A DNA stretch of 64,000 nucleotides, from contig OZ005657.1 of NCBI GenBank assembly GCA_963930645.1, positions 52,726,653 to 52,790,652 of the forward strand. Reading direction: 5' to 3'. Shown in pieces: positions 21,335 through 32,905 of this stretch. The notes under the pieces are model-generated. The model had not been told where the DNA came from. It searched no databases and saw nothing but the letters and a program-made list of their open reading frames with translations. The position numbers were made by a program, and so were the translations under genes. Positions within the stretch are counted from its first letter, which is position 1, and each line of letters begins with the position of its first letter. This DNA is from Salticus scenicus. Taxonomy: Eukaryota; Arthropoda; Arachnida; Araneae; Salticidae.

Positions 21335-21745
21335 GTATAGCTACAGTAAAGGGGCAAGGCCTCCGTAGAATCTGGTTACCACCGAAACGAGTGGGTGGCG
21401 AAGCTGTCGCAGGGGTTGAGGACAAATGCGTAGCAATTCAAAAACTATGATAGGGGCTCAAAAAGTTTCATTTTAAAACTGAAAAAAAATCAAGAAAATC
21501 AATTAACAATTAAATGTTAATATTCACAAATAATTAATATTAATTACAAATTATCGATTATTATGAACATCTTCTGACTTTAATTTTGGTTTTAAATAGG
21601 CAAGTCTTTCTTTTGGTGTTATAAAAGGAAATTTTATAATAAACAACAGAGAGGGCTTGAGCCCCCTGAGCTTCCCCCTCCCTTTCTTACGCCCCTAATT
21701 GGAGAGCGAAGCGAGCAAGGGACGGAGCCCCCCTTGTACTAGGTA
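21335..21745. other. G+C-rich patches of unknown origin
   Basis: Two patches stand out from the AT-rich surroundings: 21348-21425 (around GGCAAGGCCTCCGTAGAATC and GGTGGCGAAGCTG) and 21650-21735 (around GGCTTGAGCCCCCTGAGC and GAGCGAAGCGAGCAAGGGAC, ending CTTGTACTAG). The second has some flavour of a Helitron 3' end (G+C-rich, GCGAAGCG, CTAG), but it is followed by G rather than T and has no matching 5' end. Not classified. Confidence 0.3.
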
Positions 21746-22134
21746 AATTTTTATTGAAGGGGCATGTAAAGGTAAAAGAAAGTTTACATAAATAAATTTC
21801 CTGAAAAATACGTAACTATTAGAAATTAGTACTTAGAGGGGGAAAAAATCCATTCAACCATTCGGAGAAAAACACAGACGAAATGAACAAAAACATAGGC
21901 AATAAAAATTGCCCTACAGATACAGTTAAAACCAACACGAACAATGAAAAGTATTACTGCTAAGTTTAAGATTCTTTTTTCCTTTTATTGATTAAAAATA
22001 TTTATTATTTTTTATTAAATATAAGTTCGTGAGTAAAAGGGGGATACATATTCATAGCTACTATGACCCCCCCCCCCCCAAAAAAAAAAAAAAAAAAAAA
22101 ATTAAAAGGAAGGTGGTGGTGCGTGTTTTTAAGG
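21746..22134. other. AT-rich spacer, no gene seen
   Basis: A C-run followed by an A-run (22067-22100) marks the right side. Frames here are low-complexity. Confidence 0.4.
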
Positions 22135-22262
22135 GCGATTGACAACGCATGGATTCTAGGTCTGTGTGGGATGTTTTCTGCTGTAAGGAGCCCTAGTCCG
22201 TATTTACACGAGTTTCGGAGAAAGCAAAACTCCAAGAAGCTAGTCCAACAAGGGATTGGTAA
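22135..22262 (-). mobile_element. SINE family 1 fragment (body)
   Basis: Minus-strand match to the SINE body: CTCCGAAACTCGTGTAAATA and the flanking CTAGGGCTCC block. The tRNA-like head is missing or heavily diverged. Confidence 0.5.
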
Positions 22263-22486
22263 TCAGGACAAAACGTCCTCGGGAAAGAACACCCTTCGGA
22301 AAAAACGAGAATCCGAAAAAAAGTCCCGGAAATAAATTACAAGATTTTTGAAATTTCACATATATTCTAGATCAAATTATTAACGGAATTTATTATTCAA
22401 AACGAAACTATTAAAAAACATAATACGCTTTAGACATCATGAAGCTTTCTTCTTTATCATTTTATATAACAGTGATTAACATGCAT

Positions 22487-22870
22487 AAATCTGTACTGAT
22501 AAGTATAAAGGATTTAAGTCCAAAAATGTCGATTTTGAGTTAAGTGCATAGTCAGACTCAGAAAAAAATTCTCTATCGATTGGTATAAAGGATTTAAATC
22601 CATGTCATTTAGTCTTTGATAAAATTCATTGGTAAAAAAAGATTAAAGTCAGAAATTTAGCATTAATCTTTGGTATAAAATATTTAATTCAATTTTTTCC
22701 CTTTATTAAATGAAGGTTGACAATCACTGAATGGTATAAAGGGTATAAATCAACATGATCCCTTTTTCCTAATCGATTCTTCTGATTAGTTTTTAGTTCA
22801 ACTTAATTTTTCGTCTCCTGAAAAATCAAGAATATGGACTTAAATCCTTTATACTTATCAGTACAGAAAT
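22487..22870. mobile_element. 376 bp TIR element with long termini, copy 1
   Basis: The element 22491-22866 has inverted ends of at least 32 bp beginning CTGTACTGATAAGTATAAAG, followed by GATTTAAGTCCA. The 4-bp AAAT at 22487-22490 and 22867-22870 looks like a TSD. Internal GGTATAAAGGATTTAAATC-like motifs repeat the terminal GTATAAAGGATTTAA core several times. A second copy in the opposite orientation is at 35386-35758. Superfamily not known; 4-bp TSDs occur in Sola and related groups among others. Confidence 0.85.
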
Positions 22871-22968
22871 AGTCGTTAAAATTTCATTAAGACCACAATC
22901 GGTTTTTCCTTTTTTCTGAGAGCCAATGCTTTGTTCCACACCTCCCCCTCCTCCTCTTTCGGTATAAA

Positions 22969-23000
<32 letters not shown>

Positions 23001-23400
23001 AATTTTTATATTACAGTTACGGAGTAATGTTTTCTGTTCCGGGTACTCTGCTGTGTTCTTTAGGTCAACGTCAAGTGAAAGGTTACCACTTAAAAGAAAA
23101 TGACTTCATTGGAAAATATTTCAGAACAATAATTTTATTTTATGTCTCAAAATCTAAAACGGGAAATTACTAATGCAGTGAAGACTACGAAATCCCAAAT
23201 TCTAAACTTTAGTCTCTAAATTTGCATAAAATATATTAGTTCTAACTTTAACTAGTAAAATGCGCTTACTACAGCAATTTAACACGCAGTCTTGTTACCG
23301 AATAGATTCGCTTTACTCCAGATGGGGAAAAAAAAATAGTATGAATTTACAAAAATTTTACGCTCAAAATATATAACCAAAAAAAAACTTAATGTTCATT
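22871..23400. other. AT-rich spacer, no gene seen
   Basis: T tract at about 22970-22994. Nothing else recognised. Confidence 0.35.
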
Positions 23401-23523
23401 GGGTTGGGTTGTGAGGAATAAGACCGACTGACTGCGAAAGGATCCTAGGCCTGAGGGGGAGTGCCCTCCGTAGGGTCTTTCTCAGGGGTCCTAGCCCGTA
23501 TTTACGCAAGTTTGTATCAGAAA
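23401..23523 (-). mobile_element. SINE family 1 fragment (3' half)
   Basis: On the minus strand: ACTTGCGTAAATACGGGCTA, AGACCCTACGGAGGGCACTC, then GGCCTAGGATCC and CAGTCAGTCGGTCTTATTCC, ending in a CACAACCCAACCCAATG tail. The head is absent, which fits 5' truncation. Confidence 0.65.
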
Positions 23524-23795
23524 AAACTGTTACACAATGAAACTTAATACAATATTTGCGATTCATCTTTCTTTCTTTAATTTTTTTTTTATTATTATTT
23601 AAGTAGGTATGTACTACATACCTATATACATATTTAAGAAAAAAAAAAGCATTGTTTGAAAAGAAAAATTAATTTTTTTTCCTGATACAATTTTTCATTT
23701 GAGAATAACCCCTTATCGCAAAGACCATTTTAGAAAACAGCTAATTTAATCATCGATATCCTATGAATTTTTGTGGAATTCAACTGGATTTTTTT

Positions 23796-23833
<38 letters not shown>

Positions 23834-24208
23834 GCTCTATACAGTTGAGTATTAAACTATGTCAAAGTTCTTTGCAACAGTCCGCGCATGCGCAGCAATA
23901 AATTATTTACTTCAACTGTCCGTATCTCTTTGAACATTAAATTTTATTTGTTTTAAACTATAGCATAATGATTTAGGCATATTTTGTCATGTTTTCCAAA
24001 AATTTCATGAAATTTGAAGAAAAACCTTTGGAGTTATACAGTAAAAACTTGCGAAAAATTTTTGCATTTTTTAATAAAAATATTAATAACTCCTTAAATA
24101 TTCAAGATATCCTCACAAAACTCTACACACGTATAAAATATAACATAACTATATCTAAAATTAGCAGATCAATCGAAGCACTTCCATATACAGGATTATC
24201 AGTAACAC
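23524..24208. other. AT-rich spacer, no gene seen
   Basis: Contains a (TA)n run at about 23801-23829. An 88-codon frame at 23989-24255 runs into the neighbouring retroposon and is not recognised. Confidence 0.35.
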
Positions 24209-24318
24209 TTTATTTTATTAGTTGGTTGTTTGGTTCGGTTTTTACGTCGCACTAGTAATGTGCAATTGGCGACGGTCTTGTACTCACCCCTAAAGGTGGT
24301 CTGGAGGCTTATTTTATT
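24209..24318 (-). mobile_element. Retroposon family 2 (Nin-DC-like core) with TSD
   Basis: The segment 24220-24308 is flanked by TTATTTTATT at about 24210-24219 and 24309-24318. The plus strand shows TTGGTTGTTTGGTT, TTTTTACGTCGCACTAGT, CAATTGGCGACGGTCT and ACCCCTA. The CAACC-rich end is taken as the 3' tail, so the sense strand is minus and the variable edge is the truncated 5' end. The GTTTTACGTCGCAC...GGCGACGGTC core resembles the Nin-DC domain shared by many invertebrate SINEs. Confidence 0.7.
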
Positions 24319-25121
24319 GGATCCCTAAGGGCCTTCGTAACAAAATCTTTGCTAAAAATATGAGGAAAGGTATTCCTTATTCCCAAAATTGAAGAACAAA
24401 ACGGTAAGTATTATGCAAGAAATTCGACAAAATGTAAAAATGCGAAAATGTTCATATTATTTTGTCCAATACCTGTATTTAATGTTTAAAATCAAGATGT
24501 ATAATGAAAAATTGTAAAACAATTTTGAGTCAAAATCTGAAAGATTACAAATATTTATAAAAGTAAACCACCAAACACTGAAAAAAGTACATTCATATAT
24601 GAAATTAACTTTTAAGATGGAATTACAATATCAATTCAATTCAAAACATAATCAGCTGTCGGCTACGCAAATATTGCATGCTGTTTCAACCAACTTCAGC
24701 GTATATGACAAAAGTAACTAATGACTATGTTTCAGAAAATTGGTCGACTCCTAAAAATGATTGTTATTGTAAGCGGCATCTAATTGTACAAACAAAAAAT
24801 GTCGTGCTTAGTAAACTTCAAAAATAAAATTTCTGATTCTCTATTATGGATAACTGAAAATGAAATATTTCATCTGCGATACATTTAACTTTTCAGATAA
24901 GTGTGTGTGAATCGGGAAAAAAGAATTAGCAATATGTAGAATCGGAGTGGTGCTCAAATGCAGTTACATAGTAAAATTGTATAGCAAATGTATTAATAAT
25001 TCACATACAAATATATTATATAGTTGTATAGTAAATAGCTATTTATTATATTTATATCAAAACGCTATATTATACCTTATATTTCATTATATGTTTTTCC
25101 TTGATTGCTTCTACACTAACA
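24319..25121. other. AT-rich spacer, no gene seen
   Basis: Nothing recognisable. A short frame at 24947-25141 overlaps the next MITE. Confidence 0.35.
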
Positions 25122-25334
25122 TACAGTCTACACTAACATAAGAAAAGTGTCTGAACACTGGCAAAAATTCCTATGTAAAAAAGTACACTTCATACGGTTT
25201 TGTTAAATAAATCTTTCCTGTTCTTAGTGTAAGAACACGATTCGGTAAGGATTTATTTAACAAAACCGTATGAAGTGTACATTTTTTTCATTGGAATTTT
25301 TGCTAGTGTTCGGATACTTTTGTTACCGACTGTA
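25122..25334. mobile_element. TA-flanked palindromic MITE (212-bp family), copy 1
   Basis: TA at 25122-25123 and 25333-25334. The right end GTTACCGACTG is intact; the left end (CAGTCTACACTAACATAAG) is rearranged. The body is the family's imperfect palindrome: GTACACTTCATACGGTTTTG, TTAAATAAATC, a short centre with GTTCTTAGTGTAAGAAC, then the arms in reverse. Other copies are at 32584, 33073, 33597, 55735 and 58345. Ends (CAGTCGG) and TA target point to Tc1/mariner. Confidence 0.85.
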
Positions 25335-25441
25335 CTTATGGTAGCCATTTTAAGTACTCTGTCAGTGGAGGATCCAACGGTAGGGGGCTACTTCCGTATA
25401 AAACAAGGCATCAGTTGACCCCCCCCCCCAAAAAAAAAATA

Positions 25442-25481
<40 letters not shown>

Positions 25482-26520
25482 TATATATATATATAGCAGT
25501 AAATTATCGGGCTGAACTGAGTCTCTCTGGTGGGTCAAGTTTAATTTATTTCGAGCTGATGAAAAAAAGTACTAGGACGGTAAAAATGAGACTGACTGAA
25601 TGAAAACTGCTCTTAAAACAGTGACACATTCTCTGTACATTATGGTACGGAGGTGCATACTTTTTGAAAGAATCAGACAAATTTGCATGCTCAAGGGATC
25701 AATTAACTCAAAATAAAACACGGTGATTATAAAAGTGGTACCTGATCGACTATTTTTGGAGATATTTCAGACTTTTCTTCAAACAGTATTTCAAGATGAT
25801 AATGCACCTTGCTGCACGGCGTCTGTGGTACGTCAATTTGAATCAGATTGTTAAAAACATTACTTATCCATTCCTATGAGCACCTATAATTCTGTAAGCA
25901 ATACTACCTTTTTTCACTCTAAGTTAAGTCCGATAAAGAATATCGTTGAATTTCTTCTTTATTAGGCTTGGAAACCGCCCTAATCTCGATTCGCTCGAAA
26001 ATGTTTAGTCATAAAAAAGGCACGGGGAGAGAAAGGATGATTCGAAATTTGCAGCCTACAACTTTACAATAACTAAAAAATTATTCACAATATTTAGCAC
26101 AGTGAAATTTTTTAGATTTATATAGCTGATTATTTCACTTCTAAATTAATATAGACGACTGACAGTAAAATATATTAACTTAAACAATTCTTCTGATAGT
26201 TTTAAATTTAAAGCCTATCCTCATTTATTGATGTTTAGTGTTCCAGCGAGAAAACTTCGAGATAGAAAAGCTTTGAGATAACAGATTAATTTCTTATTAT
26301 ATGGTGACAAAGATCTCGAAAGTAAAGTATTATAATATATATTATTATTCAACTTGATTCAAATTAGTATACCTGCGCAAAAAGCAAATATATGTGCGAC
26401 GAATGAAAAATCATAAAATGATTATCCGAATTATGAAATAAATAGTAGGCACATAAAACTTTCAGGGATCATTTAGAGTGATGCTATAAACTGTCACTAA
26501 AAAGCTGAAATCATTCCAAG
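25335..26520. other. AT-rich spacer with microsatellite, no gene seen
   Basis: A compound (AAT)n then (TA)n microsatellite lies at 25438-25496, preceded by a C-run/A-run block (25420-25439). Nothing else recognised. Confidence 0.4.
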
Positions 26521-26597
26521 AAACCACAAAAAATATACGTGCCATTTCATTAGCTGTCCTCAAATGAGGACACTGGGCGCTAACGGGTTAAAGTAGA
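26521..26597. mobile_element. Right end of a TTAA-type MITE
   Basis: GCTGTCCTCAAATGAGGACA followed by CTGGGCGCTAACGGG and TTAA resembles the right end of the TTAA MITE at 16112-16341 (hairpin of GTCCTC/GAGGAC, then GCGC, then CG before the TTAA). No left end found. Confidence 0.5.
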
Positions 26598-27089
26598 ATT
26601 TTAAAATAGGTAATATAGTTTGATTTCCATGTCTTTGGAGTATGTTTCATTATGAAGATAGATAGCTAATAAAGTAAACGATGCTTTAACATTGTGAAAT
26701 AACGTTTTCTGCATGTGAACTTTAATCGTGCAGAAAAAATTACTTTTAATAATGAAATTAATAAGTTATAATTTATTTTGATGTATTTAGTCTTTAAAAA
26801 ATAAAGGTATTTTTCTTAAGTACTAAATCGTACATTGTTATGCATTTAATAACTTTCGCATTTTTATTTTTGGCAATAAGTTTAAGGGAATGGTGCTTAT
26901 TATAAATATTCTTTGTGAAATACTGTCTAATGAAAATTTGCATACATATGCATTTATATGTAACAAGAATATTAAAATTTCTCAGAAACTATTTCAATAA
27001 AAAAAAAAAAAAAAAAAAAAATTATCGCATTATTACAGTTTAATAATGTATTCGGTAGTATTCTTCGTGAATTCATTGACAGTTTTTTT

Positions 27090-28114
27090 ACTTTCTCTTA
27101 CCCATATATATGTCAGAGAAAGTTTTGTTTTTGGGTCAAATTTATGAAAGTGAGATTGTTATATTTACACACTTTAAGGTTTCCTGAATACGAAAAATCA
27201 TGTTTTTAGCGGTTGGTCTGTGTGTCCGTCTTAGCATCTCAAGAACAAATAGAAAGTCCAAATTCGGTATTCTAGATGTGCATCATATAGGGATGCTACA
27301 CTAAAATTTTCGTTGAGATCAAACAAATGGTTTGTGTACAGGGACATCCAAGAGAATTCAAATACATTACGTCTATGTTGGAAATTTCTGGTAAGTACAG
27401 TGTAACATCTATAGGCCGACTTAAAACGGAATGAACAGAATTTATTATATTCAAAAAAGCATGGAAATTACTGGAATTTGCAATTCCTTTTGTGTTGGAT
27501 GTTTTTCAAGTAAGACTAAATTTAAGTATACAATATTGTTTATAGCCTACATTGCTTATAGACAACATACAGGACTACCCAAAATTAAGCTAAACGTTCT
27601 TTTCTATTGAATGTAATTAATGGAAGTGCTTAGCTAAACGTTACTATGTCGACGAACACTGCTCAGGAAGCAAAATTAATTTTTCATACGCATACTATAA
27701 ACATTTTTTTTAAATCACGTTTTAAGGTGCCCTGATTATGAAAGTCCAACCTTCAGCATAAGTTAAAAACAAACTGCAGGAAATTAAAATTTGGTATTTT
27801 GAAATCCATATTAGGTTGCCATTTAAAAAGTTGACCAAGATTGTCAAGTTTGAAGGCAAATTAATAACAGCTTTCATTTTATTAAAATAATTGTATGCCT
27901 TATAACTGAACAGGGAGTTGAGTGGGGCGATACCCCCCCCCCCTTCACACAGAATTCCATGTCAAATCAAACTGTTCCTAAACCTATTTTAGATTATTTT
28001 AAAAATACATTGAACCTTATTTTCTTACGCTATTGATCTTAAGACTTAATATGCAGTCTATCTTTATCTTTTATAGTATTGAAATGCAGGGTAAGAGAAA
28101 GTCGTGTGAGTGAC
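27090..28114 (+). mobile_element. ~1 kb TIR repeat R3, copy 1
   Basis: The ends are ACTTTCTCTTACCC at 27090 and its exact inverse GGGTAAGAGAAAGT at 28089-28102, continuing CGTGTGAGTGACA. A second copy in opposite orientation lies at 43241-44234. Shared blocks include GTGTACAGGGACAT, CATCATATAGGGATGCTACA and GCATCTCAAGAACAAAT. A shared G+C-rich block near one end (CCCCAC/GGGGGG around 27915-27945 here) forms a hairpin in the other copy. No coding frame. It is related to the tandem array at 59455-62760. Superfamily not assigned. Confidence 0.7.
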
Positions 28115-28180
28115 AGCAGATTATTATTATTTATTTTATTAATTTATTTTTATATATTTATTTATTTTTAAATATACATA

Positions 28181-28800
28181 TTGAATGCTAACAATATACT
28201 GAGTGCTAACAATTTTCATTTAATTTCAGCATTCAAACATTACATTAAAGAATTTAATAAATCCACTAAGAGTAATGCCTAAATATGTTTAGAATATTTC
28301 TAAAAATGCATTTATATCTGTAAAATTAATGTTCTTAAAAATGTAATAAAAAAAATTATTTTTGAATGCTAAAAATTATTATTTCAGCATTTAAACAAAA
28401 ATATTTAAAAAAAAAATTAAATCAATGAATCCACAAAGAGTAATATACAAATTTTACAAACTATTGTTCAAAATTTATATGTATTAATATTTATTTAATA
28501 TAAAAATTAGTTATTTTTATGTTTGAATGCTAAAAAATTTCATTTAAACAAAATTGCTTTGATATATTTTTTATTTTAAATATCTTATCAATGAATACAG
28601 ATAGAGTAATATACAAATATGTTGAGAATATTGTAAAAAATTTATATTAATAATTAAACTAAAAATTATTAATATAAAAATTATTTTTAAGTTTGAATGC
28701 TAAAATATTGCATTAAATTAAAAAAAAAAATCCTCAATGAATTTAAAACGAGGGAACCACAAATATATTTAGAATATATTATTAAATTATAATTATTTAA
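28181..28800. repeat. AT-rich tandem array, about four ~170 bp units
   Basis: Units begin at TTGAATGCTAA near 28181, 28362, 28523 and 28693 (spacings 181, 161 and 170). Each contains in order TGAATGCTAA, a CATTTAA(A)CA-type block, AATGAATCC/AATGAATAC, AGAGTAATATACAAAT and TTTAGAATATT or a variant. Divergence between units is substantial. Nothing in it is coding. Confidence 0.7.
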
Positions 28801-29007
28801 AACCGAAGGAAGAAAAAGTAAACTGGCACAGTGCATCTTAAAAAAAAAAAAAAAAAAAAAAAATTAAGTTACATTTTCGATAAATTTTAACCGATATTTT
28901 TGCAATGTTATATTTCAATGCATACATATTCAAAATTTTATAATTCTAAAAGACTAAAATTTACAAATAGTAACAAAAATGTCTACTCATCGCCTTAAAG
29001 CTATTTT

Positions 29008-29285
29008 TAAGGCAAGTCGCACACCGACAAGAAAAGTGATGCAAGTCAAAAAATGGCAACTTTGAGTTTATGTTATTAAAAATGTGTATGAAGTGCTCCA
29101 ACGTGCACGAAAAGCGCTACATCGTTATCTCGCAATTTATCTATCTGACAGGCAGCTGTGTCACTTTTATTGTATGCCATTCAATGTTTTATCGTAATAT
29201 TTAAGTTGATTTTTCTCAAATACTACTTTTTTGAGTTGTGTCAAATTTGTTGCAGGGGTGCAAAGCGTTACTTTTAAGAGAATAC
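29008..29285 (+). repeat. Dispersed repeat R2, copy 2
   Basis: Collinear with 19935-20205: TGTTATTAAAAATGTGTATG, AACGTGCACGAAAAG, CAGCTGTGTCACTTTTATTG, AATGTTTTATCG, GAGTTGTGTCAAATTTGTTG. Element type unknown. Confidence 0.6.
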
Positions 29286-29544
29286 TTATGATTTGATTCC
29301 ATGTTTAATCTTCATTTGCTAAATTATTGTAATAGAGGAAACTTAAATTGGGATTTACGAACAAACTAAGCCAAATTCACTATTACTTGTAATTTGTGTA
29401 TTAATTGTGAATGAATTTAAATGTGATAGGCTATTTAAATTATGCTAGCTAAAGTACATTAGTAACATTTCAGTTTTTACTATTATCGCTGTTTGTCATT
29501 CATTGAACTAAATCAGATTTAGATGGCGTTAGTGACTACACTTG

Positions 29545-29735
29545 TGTCTTAAAGCGTGGGTGGTGGGCCCTCTATGGGGATATTTCTAAGGGCTCATTTT
29601 TAAAAGGGTTTGAAGAAAACCACTGAAAATCCCGAATGGCTAAAACGACGAGCAAAACCTGGGATCGAACCCGGCACATCCCGTCTACTAGCTTTTAGAG
29701 GAGAACCTTCCGGCCACTGGTAAAGCCTAGGCTGA
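29545..29735 (-). mobile_element. SINE family 1 copy with clear B box
   Basis: Minus strand: CCAGTGGCCGGAAGGTTCTC (A-box region), CTAGTAGACGGGATGTGCC, then GGGTTCGATCCCAGG, a canonical RNA polymerase III B box, then the body. It is the copy in which the tRNA-like head is best preserved, though its 3' part (towards 29545) is diverged. Confidence 0.75.
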
Positions 29736-30334
29736 AGCCACATCAGATTTGGAGAGGAGGAATTTTATATTTTTGAAAGTACTACAATAATACACAACAC
29801 TACAATGATACTAATCATAGAAAAAAACCTTATTAGTCACACCCAAATAGTATATGTATTGTACAAATATTGCGATTCACAAGCCTTTACCAAAATACTC
29901 TTATAAATTCCATTTAGTCTCTAAATTTATCCACCCATTTGTAGATTTGTCGCGATACGAGAAAATCTTAAATTCAGAATTATAGAATTTACCTCTGTAT
30001 GAAGATTGTTTCGTTCCAAATATCCCAATTGCTACCCATGTTAAAGGAACATTTTCGATTCTGCGACAGACTGTTTCCTTATCTCATACCATATTTCAAT
30101 TTATCAAGTATTCTCAACACCTTTATTTTATTTATTTATTATTATTATTTTTTTTTTTTCGCAGAAAAGTAATAAGACCTAAGAACTATAAAGTAATTGC
30201 CTTTTATCATTGTCTTTGAACTATAAAAGTAAAATATTGAACGGATAACAATTATTCCTTTTCAGTCTAGATATTTTTGTAGATTAATAAAATTAGTGTT
30301 TATTTAATGTAAACCTTATGTTGAAACAAAGAAA
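29736..30334. other. AT-rich spacer, no gene seen
   Basis: Nothing recognisable apart from a T-rich tract near 30138-30160. Confidence 0.35.
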
Positions 30335-30640
30335 AATCCATGCAGTTCACATAAATTAACAGTTTCCAACTGTACGTACCTTTTTTGTTTCGTTTAACCT
30401 TCAATGTAATTTTGCCTATGTGATCATACAACGTAAGGACAGATAAGTAAACTAACTGAATTCAGAATAACTGTTAAACACTGTTGGAAAGTGTTAAAAC
30501 ACTTAATAAAATCGGAAATACAATTCCAGCAATTCTCGATATGAAAACAAATATCAACAAATACAAGGCGACGAAATTTATTAATTTTCGTCGAACTTTT
30601 AAGGTTGTTTTTACATCGTTCTTTGGTTACCATAGTAATG
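30335..30640. repeat. Dispersed repeat R4, single unit
   Basis: Similar to 59455-59650: ATCCATGCAGTTCACA vs ATCATGCGGTACGCA, then AACAGTTTCCAACTGTACGT, TTCAATGTAATTTTGCCTA, ACAACGTAAGGACAGATAAG and GAAAGTGTTAAAACACTT. It is therefore a lone copy of part of the array unit on the right side of the window. Confidence 0.55.
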
Positions 30641-31361
30641 AAATTTTTTAGACAATCCGAATAGGATAAATTTTCTTAATATATTATTCAAATCAAAAAT
30701 AAATTTACATTGAGTATCACAAAACATTTATCCATATATGTATCCATAGACTTTTTCTTTGATCGCAATTTCTTTTAATTTCAGCTATTCTAAATGGAAT
30801 TTACATTTAAAAAGTAATTCTTTCTTAAATAGCAAATTTGAAATTTTAGATCAGTTATAACTGAATTAAAACTTTAAATTTAGAGATATATGCGAGGCAT
30901 ATTTTTTAATCAATAATTGTACCAGAATTTAAAAAATAGTAACATTTTTAGAAAAAGCTTGCTCAAAAAGGTACTTTATAAAAAGTACATTTCTAATCCT
31001 AAAAAATTACTTTTGACTTTAATTTAGTTTGCCGTTGTAAGTTTTTTTTTTTTTGGTAACATTGAGGCTAATAAGACCGGCACCTAATATGTACTGTCTA
31101 AAGAATTGAGAAGTTTTATACCCACATATGTCACTTTTGTATCAGTAAGAAAAACCATCATGCATTTAATTTTGCAAGTTGTTAAATATACATACAACCC
31201 TATTCCTATAAATGACATTACCCCCTCCCACCCCCACTTTTTTTTCGGTGACATTGATTGAACAAAATGCTACATACAGATTCATTCAAGACGATTCCGT
31301 TTATCTTCTATTAAAATCGAGATGCTCAGATTGACAAGCCAGTTCTCCTGTTCGACCGCGT
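30641..31361. other. AT-rich spacer, no gene seen
   Basis: Nothing recognised. Confidence 0.35.
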
Positions 31362-31905
31362 AAAAGATCCTTCAGATACTAGCAACGGTGCAGCGCTTCA
31401 AAACTCATAAATTATCCATTGTCCGAAAGCGACCCTTGACATTTTGCACACATTTACAAGGAAGGACATTACTTTTTATTGCTCTTTTACAAAAGAGACC
31501 CAATTTCGATCGCAGTAGGAGGCTTGTCAGCCAAGAAAATCTCTCTGCTGCTTCGCGTCAATTCGATTCCCACATCAAAGGGATATCAAAAGAAACCAAA
31601 GTTGAAGCCAGTCTCTGAAGGGTCCTTAAGGACCCTTCAGACACTGGCAACATACAGAGCTTCAAAACTCATAAATTATCTATTGTCCGAAAGTGACCCT
31701 TGAAATTTTGCACACATTTACAATGAAAGACATTACTTTTTATCGCTCTTTTACAAAAGAGACCAGTTCCCATGCAATTATCGCACTAGGGGGTTTGTGA
31801 GCGAGCTTCGATTCTCAAAAACCACATCAAAGAAATATCAAAAGAAACCGCAGTTGAAGCTTTCCAGTTGCCAGTGTGTGAAGGCTCCTTAATAAGGTTG
31901 GAATT
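31362..31905. repeat. Two tandem ~265 bp units with inverted ends
   Basis: Unit 1 (about 31362-31628) and unit 2 (about 31618-31905) are direct repeats of GCTTCAAAACTCATAAATTA, TTGTCCGAAAG, CATTTTGCACACATTTACAA and GCTCTTTTACAAAAGAGAC. Each unit also has inverted ends, CCTTCAGACACTGGCAAC and GTTGCCAGTGTGTGAAGG in unit 2. The units meet at the perfect palindrome GGGTCCTTAAGGACCC (about 31620-31635). A tandem duplication of a TIR element sharing one end, or a dimer insertion, would give this. Confidence 0.75.
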
Positions 31906-32583
31906 TAATAACATTACTCCGGGGTACCATTATAACTCAGGGAGGACTGAACTAAATTTAGTATACGTAAATCAACTATTGTATTTGAAAACACGATTAA
32001 CATTCTTCAATTAAAATTGCATTAATCAACGATCACGTTAGCATTAAAATATTTCTAAATCAGAACAAAATTTTATTCTATTTCTAAATAAATGGTTAAG
32101 TAGCAATAATCAAGAAGTTTTAAAAAGAAAATCATTTGAATACATAATCATAAAAGAGCAATTAAATGTTATGAAATAACAATTGCAGAATATCGTATCA
32201 CACTTACCGTCGTTCACTTGTGTCCAATTTTCGAGAAACATACATTGCACACATATACTAGGTCATTTTTGACCACATCATGTAATGTTCATGAAGTCCA
32301 TTTGAATTTCCAAGTTATGTATGTTAGTATAAATTAATCCACTAGATTAACGATTTTTTGTTTTTGACGGTCTATGAAGATTAGTATTTTTAAACGATAA
32401 AACAAATTTAATACGATGAACAAAACAAACTAAATTCTAAGTACAGTGCCTAAAGCATCTCATTTCGGAAGTGCACTTCTACGTGTGCAGGCTCGTTGAA
32501 CAACTAATTCTTCGTGGTTAGCGATTAACTGTATGATACCGTTGATTTTACAAAAGTTTAAGGACCTGATTTCGACCGTGATA
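31906..32583. other. AT-rich spacer, no gene seen
   Basis: Nothing recognised. Confidence 0.35.
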
Positions 32584-32768
32584 TACAGTCGGTAACAAAA
32601 GTGTCCGAACACTAGAAAAAAATCCTATGTGAAAAAAGTACAATTAATACTGTTTTGTTAAATAAATCCTTGTCGAATCCTGTTCTTAGTCAGTGTAAGA
32701 ACATGATTCGATAAGGATTTATTTAACAAAATCGTATGAAGTGTACTTTTTTTGCATAGAAATTTTTA
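32584..32768. mobile_element. TA-flanked 212-bp family MITE, copy 2, 3' truncated
   Basis: It starts TA then CAGTCGGTAACAAAAGTGTC at 32586 and proceeds through the palindromic centre with GTTCTTAGTCAGTGTAAGAA. The right arm breaks off after TTTTTTTGCATAGAAATTTT, missing the last ~30 bp including the TIR and TA. Confidence 0.85.
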
Positions 32769-32845
32769 ATTTTCAATTAACCAATCAAGCACTTTATTTT
32801 ATATCCTGGTTAAATTCCGGGAGAACACTGAGCGCACTCTATAGG

Positions 32846-32900
32846 AATGAAGTTGAATGTGTTTAATGTCGCACTAGAGATATGCAGTGGGCTATTCTCA
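32846..32900 (-). mobile_element. Fragment of retroposon family 2
   Basis: GTGTTTAATGTCGCACTAGA and GCAGTGGGC (plus strand) correspond to the family core GGTTTTACGTCGCACTAGTG. Diverged; no TSD seen. Confidence 0.4.
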
Positions 32901-32905
32901 TCATG

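Noticed and set aside
21650..21735. A third Helitron 3' end (GCGAAGCG ... CTAG)
   Set aside because: The CTAG is followed by G, not T, the hairpin is not convincing, and no TC-type 5' end with a matching host A was found.
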